DNA of 64,000 bases from Anaerolineae bacterium. Its GTDB lineage: Bacteria > Chloroflexota > Anaerolineae > 4572-78 > J111. A model generated the notes under the pieces. It searched no databases, was not told where the DNA came from, and saw only the letters and a program-made list of their open reading frames with translations. Position numbers and translations under genes: made by a program. Positions 1 to 9,927 of this stretch are shown one piece after another; within the stretch, counting starts at the first letter, position 1; every line of letters begins with the position of its first letter. The stretch is taken from positions 1 to 64,000 of the forward strand of contig JAFGNV010000063.1 of NCBI GenBank assembly GCA_016926805.1, given 5' to 3'.

Positions 1-50
1 GTGGTTCAATTGTAAGTGATGAGATGTTTTTATTTTGCCCCCACCCCTGG

Positions 51-75
51 CCCCTCCCCCAAATTGGGGGAGGGG
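51..75. repeat. C-rich/G-rich inverted repeat
   Basis: A run CCCCTCCCCC is followed after five bases by GGGGGAGGGG, a perfect 10-bp inverted repeat. It lies in the gene-free first 228 bases, upstream of two further repeats. It is probably one of the palindromic intergenic repeats scattered through this genome. No function can be read from it. Confidence 0.6.
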
Positions 76-87
76 GAAAAGGAATTG

Positions 88-155
88 CTCCCCTGTTTTC
101 CTTGCTGAAAGAACGAGGCAACGCATCGCGGAATGCCGAGTTTGGGAACGAGATA
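88..155 (+). repeat. Dispersed repeat A, copy 1
   Basis: About 68 bases containing GCAACGCATCGCGGAATG are nearly identical to a second copy at 41246-41313. Both copies share the order CCCTGTTTTC, CTGAAAGAACGA, CAACGCATCGCGGAATG, GAGTTTGG. Both are intergenic and carry no convincing reading frame. Confidence 0.75.
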
Positions 156-163
156 GGTGGTCC

Positions 164-197
164 CCGCAAAGTTTTTTGAAGCCTTTGCGGTTTGGAT
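164..197. repeat. Dispersed hairpin repeat E, copy 1
   Basis: CCGCAAAG and CCTTTGCGG form a hairpin around a TTTTTTGAAG loop, followed by TTTGGAT. The same layout recurs at 9863-9899 and 46499-46534, where the arms differ in sequence but still pair. Confidence 0.55.
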
Positions 198-228
198 TAG
201 CTCATATTGAACAGGAGTCAGCACCAGA

Positions 229-1500
229 ATGATTGATCAAACCCCAGACCTTTCTCCAATACGCCGTCAATTTCCGGCCTTACAACAACACGACGAGCAA
301 GGCCGTCCCTATGTTTATTTTGACGGGCCGGGCGGTACCCAGGTGCCTCAAGCCGTCATTGAAGCCATAACCCACTATTTGGTTCAGACCAACGCCAATC
401 ACGACGGGCGTTTTAAAACCAGCCGCCACAGCGACGAGATTATTCGGCAGGCTCGCGAGGCAATGGCTGATTTGCTCAACGCGTCTTTGCCCCAGGAAAT
501 TGTATTTGGACCCAATATGACCAGTCTCACCTTTAACCTCAGCCGTGCCATCGGCCGTACCCTTCAACCCGGCGACGAGATTGTGGTAACTCATCTGGAC
601 CACGATGCCAACATCGCCCCCTGGCTGGCCCTGGAAGAGCAAGGCGCAGAAGTTAAGTGGGCCGATTTTGATGTGGAAACCTATCAGCTCGATCTCGAGC
701 AGTTGGCCTCGCTGCTCACCGACAAAACAAAGTTGATCGCGGTCGGTCACGCCTCCAACGCCATCGGCACCATCAATCCCATTGGCCGCATTGCGGCGTT
801 GGCCCGGAATGTGGGGGCCTGGCTCTGGGTAGACGCCGTGCACTACGCCCCTCACGGTCCCATCGATGTGCAAGCCCTGGGTTGCGACTTTTTGGTCTGC
901 TCGGCTTACAAATTCTTTGGCCCGCATGTTGGCGTGCTGTGGGGCCGCCTGGAGCTATTGCAAGAACTACCCGCTTACAAGGTCCGTCCGGCCAATCCAG
1001 ACCCGCCCTACAAATTTGAAATCGGCACCCAAAATCACGAAGGAATCGCCGGCATTACCGCGGCGATTGATTATCTGGCGGCGATAGGTCAGGAATATGG
1101 AGCGCAATTTGCCGCAGAACTTGAGCAATACCAGGGTCGACGCAAAGCCTTGAAACAGGCCATGCGCTGTGTTGTTGCCTATGAGCGTTCCCTGTTTGCC
1201 TATCTTCTGGCCGAGGTGCAAAAGATTCCCGGCGTCACCGTTTATGGCATTACCCATCCCGACCAGCTCAACCAACGCTGTCCGACGCTGGCCTTTACCC
1301 GGCAAGGTTTTACCCCCCAGGAGATTGCCAGCTATCTGGGGGAACAAGGAATTTTTGTCTGGGACGGCAACTATTACGCGTTGGCCGTCACCGAACGCCT
1401 GGGCCTGGAAGACTCCGGCGGGATGGTCCGAGTCGGCCTGGCCCATTACAACACCCGTGAAGAAATAGATCGGCTGCTGACGGCTCTACAAGAAATGTAA
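229..1500 (+). CDS. Cysteine desulfurase-like class V aminotransferase
   Basis: A 423-residue PLP enzyme of the class V aminotransferase family, closest by eye to the cysteine desulfurase-like (SufS-related) group. The N-terminal YFDGPGGTQVP segment, the HLDHDANIAPW segment, the WVDAVHYAPH stretch and SAYKFFGPHVG, whose lysine should carry PLP, are all in the expected order. The length is normal. No SUF or ISC partner is next to it, so its substrate is open; sulfur release from cysteine is the family-based guess. The start is the ATG that ends the repeat-rich leader; the ribosome binding site is weak. Confidence 0.85.
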   Translation: MIDQTPDLSPIRRQFPALQQHDEQGRPYVYFDGPGGTQVPQAVIEAITHYLVQTNANHDGRFKTSRHSDEIIRQAREAMADLLNASLPQEIVFGPNMTSLTFNLSRAIGRTLQPGDEIVVTHLDHDANIAPWLALEEQGAEVKWADFDVETYQLDLEQLASLLTDKTKLIAVGHASNAIGTINPIGRIAALARNVGAWLWVDAVHYAPHGPIDVQALGCDFLVCSAYKFFGPHVGVLWGRLELLQELPAYKVRPANPDPPYKFEIGTQNHEGIAGITAAIDYLAAIGQEYGAQFAAELEQYQGRRKALKQAMRCVVAYERSLFAYLLAEVQKIPGVTVYGITHPDQLNQRCPTLAFTRQGFTPQEIASYLGEQGIFVWDGNYYALAVTERLGLEDSGGMVRVGLAHYNTREEIDRLLTALQEM

Positions 1501-1513
1501 TCCCCGGACAATT

Positions 1514-1543
1514 TTTACGTTTTAGCACCTAATCAAGTATAAT
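1514..1543 (+). promoter_or_regulatory. Promoter of the B12-binding protein gene
   Basis: TTTACG and TATAAT are separated by 18 bases, and the -10 box ends 33 bases before the ATG at 1577. This suggests the gene is transcribed separately from the aminotransferase. Confidence 0.55.
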
Positions 1544-1576
1544 ACTGAGCATCAAGCCGCCAGAGAAATTACAACT

Positions 1577-1990
1577 ATGAGCAAACCCAAAATTAGAGTA
1601 TTGGTAGCCAAACCCGGCCTGGACGGGCACGACCGTGGGGCCAAGGTAGTGGCCCGCGCCCTGCGCGACGCCGGGATGGAAGTTATTTACACCGGCCTGC
1701 GCCAAACCCCAGAAATGATTGCGGAAACGGCCCTCCAGGAAGATGTAAATGTGGTAGGGCTTTCTATTTTGTCAGGGGCACACATGACCCTGGCGCCCAA
1801 AATTGTCGCCCAACTCAAAGAAAAAGAACTGGGGGATGTGTTGGTGATTATCGGCGGGATCATCCCCAGAGAGGACATCGAACCACTGCGGCAGTTGGGC
1901 GTGCATGGCGTGTTTGGGCCAGGTACATCTACCGAAGAAATCGCAAGTTTTATTCGCCAGAATGTGGTAACCAACGGCCTGGATGCTTGA
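1577..1990 (+). CDS. Cobalamin-binding C-terminal subunit of an acyl-CoA mutase
   Basis: A 137-residue stand-alone B12-binding domain like the C-terminal (small) part of methylmalonyl-CoA mutase. The start reads [14 protein letters not shown], which contains the DxHxxG motif whose histidine replaces the lower axial ligand of cobalamin. SILSGAH and GGIIP, the other two conserved loops, follow. The family pairs with a separate large subunit that binds acyl-CoA and isomerises methylmalonyl-CoA and succinyl-CoA; that subunit is not in the window. It could also serve ethylmalonyl- or isobutyryl-CoA mutase. It starts at ATG 1577 behind its own promoter. Confidence 0.85.
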   Translation: MSKPKIRVLVAKPGLDGHDRGAKVVARALRDAGMEVIYTGLRQTPEMIAETALQEDVNVVGLSILSGAHMTLAPKIVAQLKEKELGDVLVIIGGIIPREDIEPLRQLGVHGVFGPGTSTEEIASFIRQNVVTNGLDA

Positions 1991-2046
1991 AAGAAAAATT
2001 TCTCCCGGTTCTGCCGGCTTGATGACCATAAATCACCGGCTCATAA

Positions 2047-2100
2047 CGAGCGCGTTGCGCTCGGAATATCTCAAGCGGGGGCGTTCATAACGGAACGCCC
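2047..2100 (+). repeat. Two hairpins upstream of prs
   Basis: CGAGCGC-GTT-GCGCTCG at 2047-2063 and GGGCGTTC-ATAACG-GAACGCCC at 2079-2100 are two perfect stem-loops between the B12-binding gene and prs. No uninterrupted T-tract follows the second, so a terminator is possible but weak. They may be leader structure or intergenic repeats. Confidence 0.5.
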
Positions 2101-2124
2101 TTCTGGTTTTCGTCAGGGGGACAA

Positions 2125-3102
2125 ATGTACGGAGAAGTTGCTATTTTTAGCGGCAATGCCAATCCTGAACTGGCCCAGGACATCAGCCAAGCACTGGCGG
2201 TGCCATTGTGTCCAGCCGACGTGTTCAAATTTTCTAACCACAACATTTTCTGCCGCTTACAAGCCAGCGTGCGGGGCAAAGATGTGTTCATCATCCAACC
2301 CATCTCCAATTCCTGGAACAAAAATGGCGAATTTGCCTCGGTTAACGACAATCTGATGGAATTGTTGATTATGATCGAAACGGCCAAACGAGACTCGGCC
2401 GGACGCATCAGCGCGGTAGTGCCTTACTATGGTTACGGCCGCACCGACAAAAAAGACCAGCCTCGCGTGCCCATCACGGCCCGGTTGGTGGCCGACCTGA
2501 TTATCACGGCCGGGGCCGACCGTTTTTTGACCGTGGATTTGCACGCCGGACAGGTGCAGGGTTTCTTCAACATTCAAGTTGACGAAGTAACCGCCTTCTA
2601 CCTGCTGAGCGATTACATCAGAGACAAAAATATTGAAAACGCCGTGGTGGTAGCCGGTGACATTGGGGCGACCAAACGCTCGCGCAATTTTGCTCAAGCC
2701 TTAAATTTGCCGTTAGCCATCATCGAAAAACGGCGCATTCAGCTTGAAGATGGCAGTCGATCTGAAGCCCTTAACATTATTGGCGAGGTGGAAGGCAAAA
2801 ATTGCATTATCTATGACGACGAAATTGACACCGCCGGCACGATGGTCCAGGCGATGACCTACCTGAAGAAACAGGATGCACAAGACATTTACATCTGCGC
2901 CACCCATCCTGTTTTTTCCGACCCGGCCGGGCAGCGTTTGAGCCAGTCGCCGGCAAAGGAAGTTGCGGTTACCAATACCATTGCCTTGCCGCCCGATAAG
3001 AAGTTTGCCAAATTGACCATACTTTCCATCGCGCCGGTTCTGGCCGAAGTGATTCGGCGGATACATCTGGGGATATCGGTGGGAGAATTGTTCAATGAAT
3101 AG
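2125..3102 (+). CDS. prs: Ribose-phosphate pyrophosphokinase
   Basis: A 325-residue class I PRPP synthetase that makes PRPP from ribose 5-phosphate and ATP for nucleotide, histidine and tryptophan synthesis. Visible motifs are the flexible-loop region YYGYGRTDKKDQPRVPI, the catalytic DLHAGQVQGFF, and the PRPP loop DDEIDTAGT. The usual residue after the two aspartates is I, M or V; glutamate here is a minor oddity in an otherwise complete loop. The ATG at 2125 follows GGGGGA. Two hairpins precede it, and a promoter for the next gene begins right after its stop. Confidence 0.93.
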   Translation: MYGEVAIFSGNANPELAQDISQALAVPLCPADVFKFSNHNIFCRLQASVRGKDVFIIQPISNSWNKNGEFASVNDNLMELLIMIETAKRDSAGRISAVVPYYGYGRTDKKDQPRVPITARLVADLIITAGADRFLTVDLHAGQVQGFFNIQVDEVTAFYLLSDYIRDKNIENAVVVAGDIGATKRSRNFAQALNLPLAIIEKRRIQLEDGSRSEALNIIGEVEGKNCIIYDDEIDTAGTMVQAMTYLKKQDAQDIYICATHPVFSDPAGQRLSQSPAKEVAVTNTIALPPDKKFAKLTILSIAPVLAEVIRRIHLGISVGELFNE

Positions 3103-3107
3103 GATTT

Positions 3108-3136
3108 TTGACATATCGGCCTTCTGGTGATAGAGT
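3108..3136 (+). promoter_or_regulatory. Promoter of the RRM gene leader
   Basis: TTGACA and TAGAGT are separated by exactly 17 bases, just after the prs stop codon. A transcript from here would start near 3143 and carry about 250 bases of leader before the RRM start codon. Confidence 0.6.
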
Positions 3137-3142
3137 TATTGA

Positions 3143-3364
3143 GAAAATAGAATATTCTTTAGTTAAGCAATGGTATATCTCTTCTCTCATCGGCTCCTGG
3201 CCGTACCGGATGTGTTTACGCAGGTGCTTTCTCTGACTATAACCATTAAACTAAAGAGGCATCGTAGACACCCGGTATTTTAAGCCAAATGAGTCGTTTT
3301 TCCATTGTTACTTAAGCCGCAAAATTATAAGGTGTGTCTATTTGATTATAGTTTGCGGCTTTTT
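3143..3364 (+). promoter_or_regulatory. Structured leader of the RRM protein gene
   Basis: The leader has a long stem in which 3204-3220 (TACCGG-ATGTGTTTACG) pairs with 3263-3277 (CGTAGACACCCGGTA), and an inner stem CTCT/AGAG. An intrinsic terminator at 3315-3364 lies before the start codon. This is the layout of an attenuated or self-regulated leader. Structured leaders ahead of RRM genes are known in Chlorobi (the Chlorobi-RRM motif), but no sequence match to it is claimed. Confidence 0.45.
3315..3364 (+). terminator. Intrinsic terminator inside the RRM leader
   Basis: AGCCGCAAA and TTTGCGGCT form a perfect 9-bp stem with a 28-base loop, followed by five Ts. It ends 33 bases before the RRM start codon, so it would stop transcription before the gene unless overridden. 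Alternatively it ends a separate small RNA. Confidence 0.65.
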
Positions 3365-3397
3365 GAATTAATACAGGCCAAAAACAAGGAGATTAAG

Positions 3398-3697
3398 ATG
3401 CAAGGCAGCAAACTTTACGTAGGGAATTTGAGCTATTCTGTTACCAACGAACAGTTGGCCGAATTATTTGCCAACTATGGCGAGGTGCGGCAGGTCAACA
3501 TTATCGAAGGCAAAGGCTTTGGTTTTGTGGAAATGTCAAGCCCGGCTGAAGCTGAAAGCGCCAAAGAAGGGTTGAATAACACCGAGCTCGCTGGTCGCAC
3601 CATGCGAGTTGATGAAGCTCGCCCGCCCAAAAACCGCCAAAGAGGAGGCGACAGGGATAGACGACCAGGAGGGGGAAGAGGCCCGCGAAGATATTAA
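3398..3697 (+). CDS. RRM-domain RNA-binding protein
   Basis: A 99-residue single RRM protein of the bacterial/cyanobacterial Rbp type, probably a cold- or stress-related RNA chaperone. RNP2 is LYVGNLSY and RNP1 is KGFGFVEM. The tail is Arg/Gly-rich (RGGDRDRRPGGGRGPRR), like glycine-rich RNA-binding proteins. The ORF track starts at TTG 3305, but the ATG at 3398 with AAGGAG upstream fits the domain and leaves the terminator outside the gene. A long structured leader precedes it. Confidence 0.9.
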   Translation: MQGSKLYVGNLSYSVTNEQLAELFANYGEVRQVNIIEGKGFGFVEMSSPAEAESAKEGLNNTELAGRTMRVDEARPPKNRQRGGDRDRRPGGGRGPRRY

Positions 3698-3725
3698 TAA
3701 AACGTTTTTGTTTTGAAAAATTGGA

Positions 3726-3754
3726 TTGACACCTTCAGACGCTGGTGCTATTTT
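3726..3754 (+). promoter_or_regulatory. Promoter of the small helical protein gene
   Basis: TTGACA, a 17-base spacer and TATTTT lie between the RRM gene and the ATG at 3783. This argues that the TTG start at 3726 in the ORF track is wrong, since it would fall inside the -35 box. Confidence 0.6.
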
Positions 3755-3782
3755 TCCCTTTAAATTTGGGGGTAAGATTGGG

Positions 3783-4007
3783 ATGACTCATCAGGAGGCC
3801 CAGACCCTGCTCAGGCAGATTATCCAGGCCAAAGACAAAGACCAATTGCAACAAATCATCAGCCACAACGTCAGCCGCTGCGATGGCGTGTTCTTTGCCG
3901 AGTTAGAGAGGGTGGTGGAACAATTCCGCGTCAAAGGTGACGAAAGCAGCGCCCACAAACTGAAGGAGGTGGGCGACTTTATGGCCCGCTTGCGGTTTAT
4001 GATTTAG
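3783..4007 (+). CDS. Small helical protein of unknown function
   Basis: A 74-residue, mostly helical protein (SHNVSRCDGVFFAELERV in the middle). The pattern resembles short helical segments found next to TPR or CHAT domains in Chloroflexota and cyanobacteria, but here it stands alone. The ATG at 3783 follows a G-rich site and lies downstream of a good promoter. No catalytic motif is visible, and an adaptor or binding role is only a guess. It ends before a strong shared terminator. Confidence 0.65.
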   Translation: MTHQEAQTLLRQIIQAKDKDQLQQIISHNVSRCDGVFFAELERVVEQFRVKGDESSAHKLKEVGDFMARLRFMI

Positions 4008-4037
4008 GATAAACATAGAGTCCAAATTTCCAAATAC

Positions 4038-4068
4038 AAAAGGCCCTGCAAAACTCGCAGGGCCTTTT
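4038..4068. terminator. Bidirectional terminator
   Basis: AAAAGGCCCTGC and GCAGGGCCTTTT form a symmetric 12-bp stem with A/T runs on both sides. It separates the plus-strand small protein gene from the converging metK gene and can work for both strands. Confidence 0.85.
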
Positions 4069-4084
4069 GTCGTGGGCAATTTTT

Positions 4085-5296
4085 CTACTCGTCTAAACCG
4101 GCCGCCTCGCGCAAGAGGTCGGCCTTATCGGTTTTTTCCCAGGGAGCATCGATGTCGGTGCGGCCAAAGTGACCATAAGCCGCGGTGGCCTGGTAAATCG
4201 GCCGGCGCAAATCGAGGTCGCGAATGATAGCGGCCGGGCGGAGGTCAAAATGGGTTTTGACCAGGCTAATGATCTTTTCATCGCTGATTTTGCCGGTGCC
4301 AAAGGTCTCTACGTTTAGCGACAGCGGGTGAGCCACACCAATAGCGTAACTGACCTGCAACTCGACGCGGTCGGCCAGACCGGCGGCCACAATATTTTTG
4401 GCAATATAGCGGGTCATATAGGCGGCCGAACGGTCCACCTTGGTGGGGTCTTTACCGGAGAACGCGCCGCCGCCGTGCCGGGCCACGCCGCCATACGTGT
4501 CAACAATAATCTTACGCCCGGTCAGCCCGGCATCGCCCATTGGCCCGCCGGTTACAAAACGGCCGGTGGGGTTGACGTAAATTTTGGTCTGGTCGTCAAT
4601 CATGTCGTGAGGTACCACGGGGGTAATCACCTCGCTGATGATGTCCGTCCGAATATCATCCTGGCGAGCATCCGGGCTATGTTGGGTGGAGATAACCACG
4701 GTATCGACTCGCTTGGGCTGGCCGTAGGCATACTCAACCGTGACCTGGCTTTTGCCATCCGGGCGCAGGTATTCAATGGTGCCATTTTTTCGCACTTCGG
4801 CTAACTGGCGGCAGAGCCGGTGGGCCAGGGAGATACTCAGCGGCATAAGTTCTTCCGTTTCGTTGCAGGCAAAACCAATCATCATGCCCTGGTCGCCGGC
4901 GCCGGTATCCAGATGGTCCTGTATCTGACCCGCTTTGGCTTCAAGAGCTTTATCAACGCCCATGGCAATATCGGGGGACTGTTCCTTAATACTGACAATG
5001 ACGCCACAGGTTTCAAAATCAAACCCGTATTTGGCCCGGGTATAACCAATATCGCGGATGGTCTGGCGGGCGATGTCGGCAATGTCAACATAAGTGTTGG
5101 TGGTGATTTCACCCATTACGCAAACCAGGCCGGTGGTGATGGCGGTTTCGCAGGCCACGCGAGCATACGCGTCGTCCCGGTAAATCGCGTCCAGCACGGC
5201 ATCGCTAATTTGATCGCACATTTTGTCGGGATGTCCCTCGGTTACCGACTCGCTGGTGAAGAACAGTTGGGGAGAAGTCATAAATGTTGTCGTCAT
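4085..5296 (-). CDS. metK: S-adenosylmethionine synthetase
   Basis: A 403-residue methionine adenosyltransferase that makes SAM from methionine and ATP. Signatures are [17 protein letters not shown] near the N-terminus, [12 protein letters not shown] in the middle, and the P-loop-like [20 protein letters not shown]. The length is typical. ATG 5296 follows AAGGAG. It is the last gene of the minus-strand cluster mtnA - PfkB kinase - ahcY - membrane protein - metK and ends at a bidirectional terminator. The cluster puts making and recycling SAM under one transcript. Confidence 0.96.
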   Translation of the reverse strand: MTTTFMTSPQLFFTSESVTEGHPDKMCDQISDAVLDAIYRDDAYARVACETAITTGLVCVMGEITTNTYVDIADIARQTIRDIGYTRAKYGFDFETCGVIVSIKEQSPDIAMGVDKALEAKAGQIQDHLDTGAGDQGMMIGFACNETEELMPLSISLAHRLCRQLAEVRKNGTIEYLRPDGKSQVTVEYAYGQPKRVDTVVISTQHSPDARQDDIRTDIISEVITPVVPHDMIDDQTKIYVNPTGRFVTGGPMGDAGLTGRKIIVDTYGGVARHGGGAFSGKDPTKVDRSAAYMTRYIAKNIVAAGLADRVELQVSYAIGVAHPLSLNVETFGTGKISDEKIISLVKTHFDLRPAAIIRDLDLRRPIYQATAAYGHFGRTDIDAPWEKTDKADLLREAAGLDE

Positions 5297-5339
5297 AGGT
5301 TTGTACTCCTTGGAAATAGTGTTCCTTTACTCACTCCAA

Positions 5340-5753
5340 TTAATTAAAGCCGCCACTATCGACGGCGACGGCAAAAATGATAAAGCCAAGATAAATCAAC
5401 ACACACAAAAAGGCCAATAGCAAGAAAATAGCTCCCGAACCAAGACTGAGCCAGGACAAAAGTTTGGTTCGTTCCGGCTCAACCGAGTCTTTGGCCAACA
5501 CCAGACCCACAATCCCCAAAATAATGGGAATAAAAGGAAACGCATAATAGGCCAGGTTACAGGTGACACAACTCAGCAAAACCATACCGCCAATGGTCAC
5601 GCCGATCACCGCGGCCAGATCGTAGCCATTCCCGCGAAAAGTGACCGTGGGACTGCCGTGTTCGGCGGGCGGCAGCACGTCAACGGGCAGTTCAGGCGGG
5701 GATTCAGCCTGTTCCGGCGAGGTTAATTCCACGGCATCTGGTTTGTCGTCCAT
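5340..5753 (-). CDS. Small membrane protein in the SAM-cycle operon
   Basis: A 137-residue protein with an acidic, Pro/Glu-rich cytoplasmic start of about 45 residues, then two to three hydrophobic segments (AAVIGVTIGGMVLLSC, FPFIPIILGIVGLVL, GAIFLLLAFLCVLIYLGF). It resembles DUF4190-type membrane proteins with a cytosolic proline-rich tail. A GAGGAGGGA site precedes ATG 5753. It lies between ahcY and metK in the same orientation with short gaps, so it is co-transcribed, but no SAM-related role can be read from it. Confidence 0.7.
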   Translation of the reverse strand: MDDKPDAVELTSPEQAESPPELPVDVLPPAEHGSPTVTFRGNGYDLAAVIGVTIGGMVLLSCVTCNLAYYAFPFIPIILGIVGLVLAKDSVEPERTKLLSWLSLGSGAIFLLLAFLCVLIYLGFIIFAVAVDSGGFN

Positions 5754-5783
5754 ATAAGGTAATCCCTCCTCTTTTGGTGAATT

Positions 5784-8082
<2,299 letters not shown>

Positions 8083-8100
8083 TGGGCGACTCCTTTGCAG

Positions 8101-9171
8101 TTATTTTTTGCCAATTTTAGCCTGCTCCTCTTCCACCGCCCGGCGCAGATTGATGCTGTAGGGGGGGTATACCACGCTATGTTCGGTGACAATGCCGGTG
8201 ACATACTTGTAGGGGGTCACATCAAACGCCGGATTGCCAACTTTGGCGCCTTTGGGAACCACGGGCCGACCAAAAAGAGTCAAATCGGTTACTTCGGCGC
8301 TATCACGCTCTTCAATGGGGATGTCATCGCCGGTGGGGAGAGTCAGGTCAACGGTGGAGGTAGGAACCACCGGGAAAAAGGGAATGCCGTTTTCCCTGGC
8401 CACCACTCCCAACTTGTAGGTGCCTATTTTGTTGGCCACGTCGCCGTTGGCCGCAGTGCGGTCCGATCCCACAAACACAATGTCTACCTGGCCGGTACGC
8501 ATGTAATGTCCGGCGGCATTATCAACAATGAGAGTATAGGGAATGTTGTATTGCTCACATTCCCAGGCCGACAGGCTGGCCCCCTGTAGCCGGGGGCGGG
8601 TTTCGTCTAACAGCACGTGAATATTCTTACCCTGCTCGTTGGCCATCCGGATAACGCCCAAGGCCGTGCCCCAATCAACCGTGGCCAGGGAACCGGTGTT
8701 GCAATGGTGCAAAATGGTATCGCCTTCTTTGACCAAGGCGGCGCCATGGCGGGCCATACGTTGGTTGATTTCCACGTCCTCATCGGCCAGTTGCTGGGCT
8801 TCAACCAGCACGGCCTGGCGAATGTCGTCCACACGGGTGAGGTTTTCATCTTTGGCCGCTCGTAACATTCGCTCGATGCCCCAAAAAAGGTTGACTGCGG
8901 TGGGGCGGGTGGCCCGCAATATTTGGGCAGCGGTGTCCAGATCGTTTAACAGGGCAGCGCGGTTACTGGCATTGCTTTGCCGGGCGGCCAGAGCCATTCC
9001 AAAGGCAGCAGCGGCGCCAATGGCTGGCGCACCCCGGATGTACATCTCACGGATAGACATGGCCACGCCGTGGTAATCCGAAAATTCAGCCACTTCAAAT
9101 ACACCGGGTAACTGGCGCTGGTCGATCATTTTGACCAGGTTACGGCCATAATCCCATTCAACCGTCCGCAT
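8101..9171 (-). CDS. mtnA: S-methyl-5-thioribose-1-phosphate isomerase
   Basis: A 356-residue enzyme that converts methylthioribose 1-phosphate to methylthioribulose 1-phosphate in the methionine salvage pathway. [14 protein letters not shown] near the start, the catalytic cysteine in [10 protein letters not shown] and the aspartate in [21 protein letters not shown] identify it and separate it from the eIF2B-like relatives. It is the first gene of the SAM-cycle operon. AGGAGG lies upstream of ATG 9171. No later salvage genes (mtnB, mtnC, mtnD) are in the window, so MTR-1-P use may follow another route. Confidence 0.93.
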   Translation of the reverse strand: MRTVEWDYGRNLVKMIDQRQLPGVFEVAEFSDYHGVAMSIREMYIRGAPAIGAAAAFGMALAARQSNASNRAALLNDLDTAAQILRATRPTAVNLFWGIERMLRAAKDENLTRVDDIRQAVLVEAQQLADEDVEINQRMARHGAALVKEGDTILHHCNTGSLATVDWGTALGVIRMANEQGKNIHVLLDETRPRLQGASLSAWECEQYNIPYTLIVDNAAGHYMRTGQVDIVFVGSDRTAANGDVANKIGTYKLGVVARENGIPFFPVVPTSTVDLTLPTGDDIPIEERDSAEVTDLTLFGRPVVPKGAKVGNPAFDVTPYKYVTGIVTEHSVVYPPYSINLRRAVEEEQAKIGKK

Positions 9172-9229
9172 TCATCTGTCCTCCTTTGGCGTTATCCAAA
9201 TAACAACACCAGGCTTTGCCTGGACTCCA

Positions 9230-9298
9230 GCTTTGTCTGTAACTAACAAGCATAAAGTGCGAGCGCAATATTATGCGGCGTTATCAATGGACAAAACC
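9230..9298. repeat. Dispersed hairpin repeat B, copy 1
   Basis: This copy reads GCTTTGTCTGTAACTAAC at one end and GTTATCAATGGACAAAAC at the other, with an inner stem GCATAA/TTATGC around GTGCGAGCGCA. A second copy is at 28397-28463. The arms are inverted repeats of each other in both copies. It lies in the mtnA leader, so on the minus strand it would be transcribed into the mRNA. Confidence 0.7.
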
Positions 9299-9316
9299 TT
9301 TGTAATTGCAAAGGGC

Positions 9317-9345
9317 AAAAAAAACCTCCGCAAAAATCGGCGGAG
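9317..9345 (-). terminator. Intrinsic terminator ahead of mtnA
   Basis: On the minus strand CTCCGC-CGATTTTT-GCGGAG is followed by eight Ts. It lies about 145 bases upstream of the mtnA start, with no gene between it and the candidate promoter at 9404-9433. It is either an attenuator or the end of a short RNA. Confidence 0.7.
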
Positions 9346-9433
9346 TTTGCATTCTCCATCTCGCCAAATGGATAATTTGGTAAATCTTCCTCAACGGCTC
9401 GGACTATAACATAATGACCGCAACTTTACCCAA
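9346..9433 (-). promoter_or_regulatory. Candidate attenuated leader of the SAM-cycle operon
   Basis: On the minus strand TTGGGT, 18 bases and TTATAG form a weak promoter (9404-9433). The short transcript has a perfect hairpin CCAAAT-TATCC-ATTTGG (9364-9380) and a GGAG that can pair with the CTCC of the following terminator stem, a possible antiterminator. The core does not match SAM-I, SAM-II, SAM-IV or SAH riboswitch consensus as far as I can see. The sensing role is inferred only from position. Confidence 0.4.
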
Positions 9434-9487
9434 CCGGCGATGTTATCACAGGCAGGGAGGTTTGTCAAACAACTCTGCCACAATGGT

Positions 9488-9606
9488 GCGTCCAGAATTT
9501 TGTGCAACCTTCAGTTGCCCGAAGTTTGGACAAACTTGGGGGGATTCGGGGGAATCCCCCCGCGCCCCCCTCTGTCCTAAAATTGTGGACAGACCCTGCC
9601 ACAACT
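9488..9606. repeat. Dispersed repeat F, copy 1
   Basis: The outer arms TCCAGAATTTTGTG and CTAAAATTGTGGACAGAC enclose G- and C-runs such as GGGGGGATTC/GAATCCCCCC. Related layouts occur at 35636-35713 and 55128-55206. The 300 or so bases around it hold no gene. Confidence 0.5.
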
Positions 9607-9739
9607 CGGCAGGTTGGCGAAAATGTAAAGAATATTTAACCCGGCCTTTACCTTCCCATAATGATGGTTTGATATAATCATTGTAGCCGGGTTGTTATAG
9701 ACAGAAGCGTTAGGTTAGAGGAATCTCAGGAGGGAAAAA

Positions 9740-9844
9740 ATGGGATCGTCTTGGGGATTATTGATCCTGGTGATTATCTTTGTTGTCCTGATTGGTCTGT
9801 TAGGCCTGAGCCTGCTGGCCAGATCGATACCGGGAGATTTATAA
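9740..9844 (+). CDS. Very small single-span membrane protein
   Basis: A 34-residue ORF too short for the ORF track. It begins MGSSWGLLILVIIFVVLIGL and is one hydrophobic helix with a short polar end. AGGAGGG lies seven bases before the ATG, and a TATAAT box sits at 9673-9678, about 60 bases upstream. Nothing in it hints at a function. The good ribosome binding site and clean membrane helix make it more likely real than chance. Confidence 0.55.
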   Translation: MGSSWGLLILVIIFVVLIGLLGLSLLARSIPGDL

Positions 9845-9862
9845 TTAACCCGCGCAATAGAA

Positions 9863-9899
9863 AGACCTTAAAGGTTTTTGAAACCCTTGAGGTCCGGAT
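9863..9899. repeat. Dispersed hairpin repeat E, copy 2
   Basis: AGACCTTAAAGG, a TTTTTGAAA loop and CCCTTGAGGTC form a hairpin followed by CGGAT. It lies just after the small membrane protein and before the converging GH35-like gene, and may act as a terminator for either. Other copies are at 164-197 and 46499-46534. Confidence 0.6.
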
Positions 9900-9927
9900 C
9901 AGTTCAGTTTGGTAGGTTGGGCACACT

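Noticed and set aside
1-228. 65-residue frames at 30-232 on both strands
   Set aside because: They overlap repeats and have no ribosome site or domain.
9346-9433. Known SAM or SAH riboswitch
   Set aside because: None of the conserved core words of SAM-I, SAM-II, SAM-IV or SAH riboswitches could be found, so only an unnamed candidate is reported.
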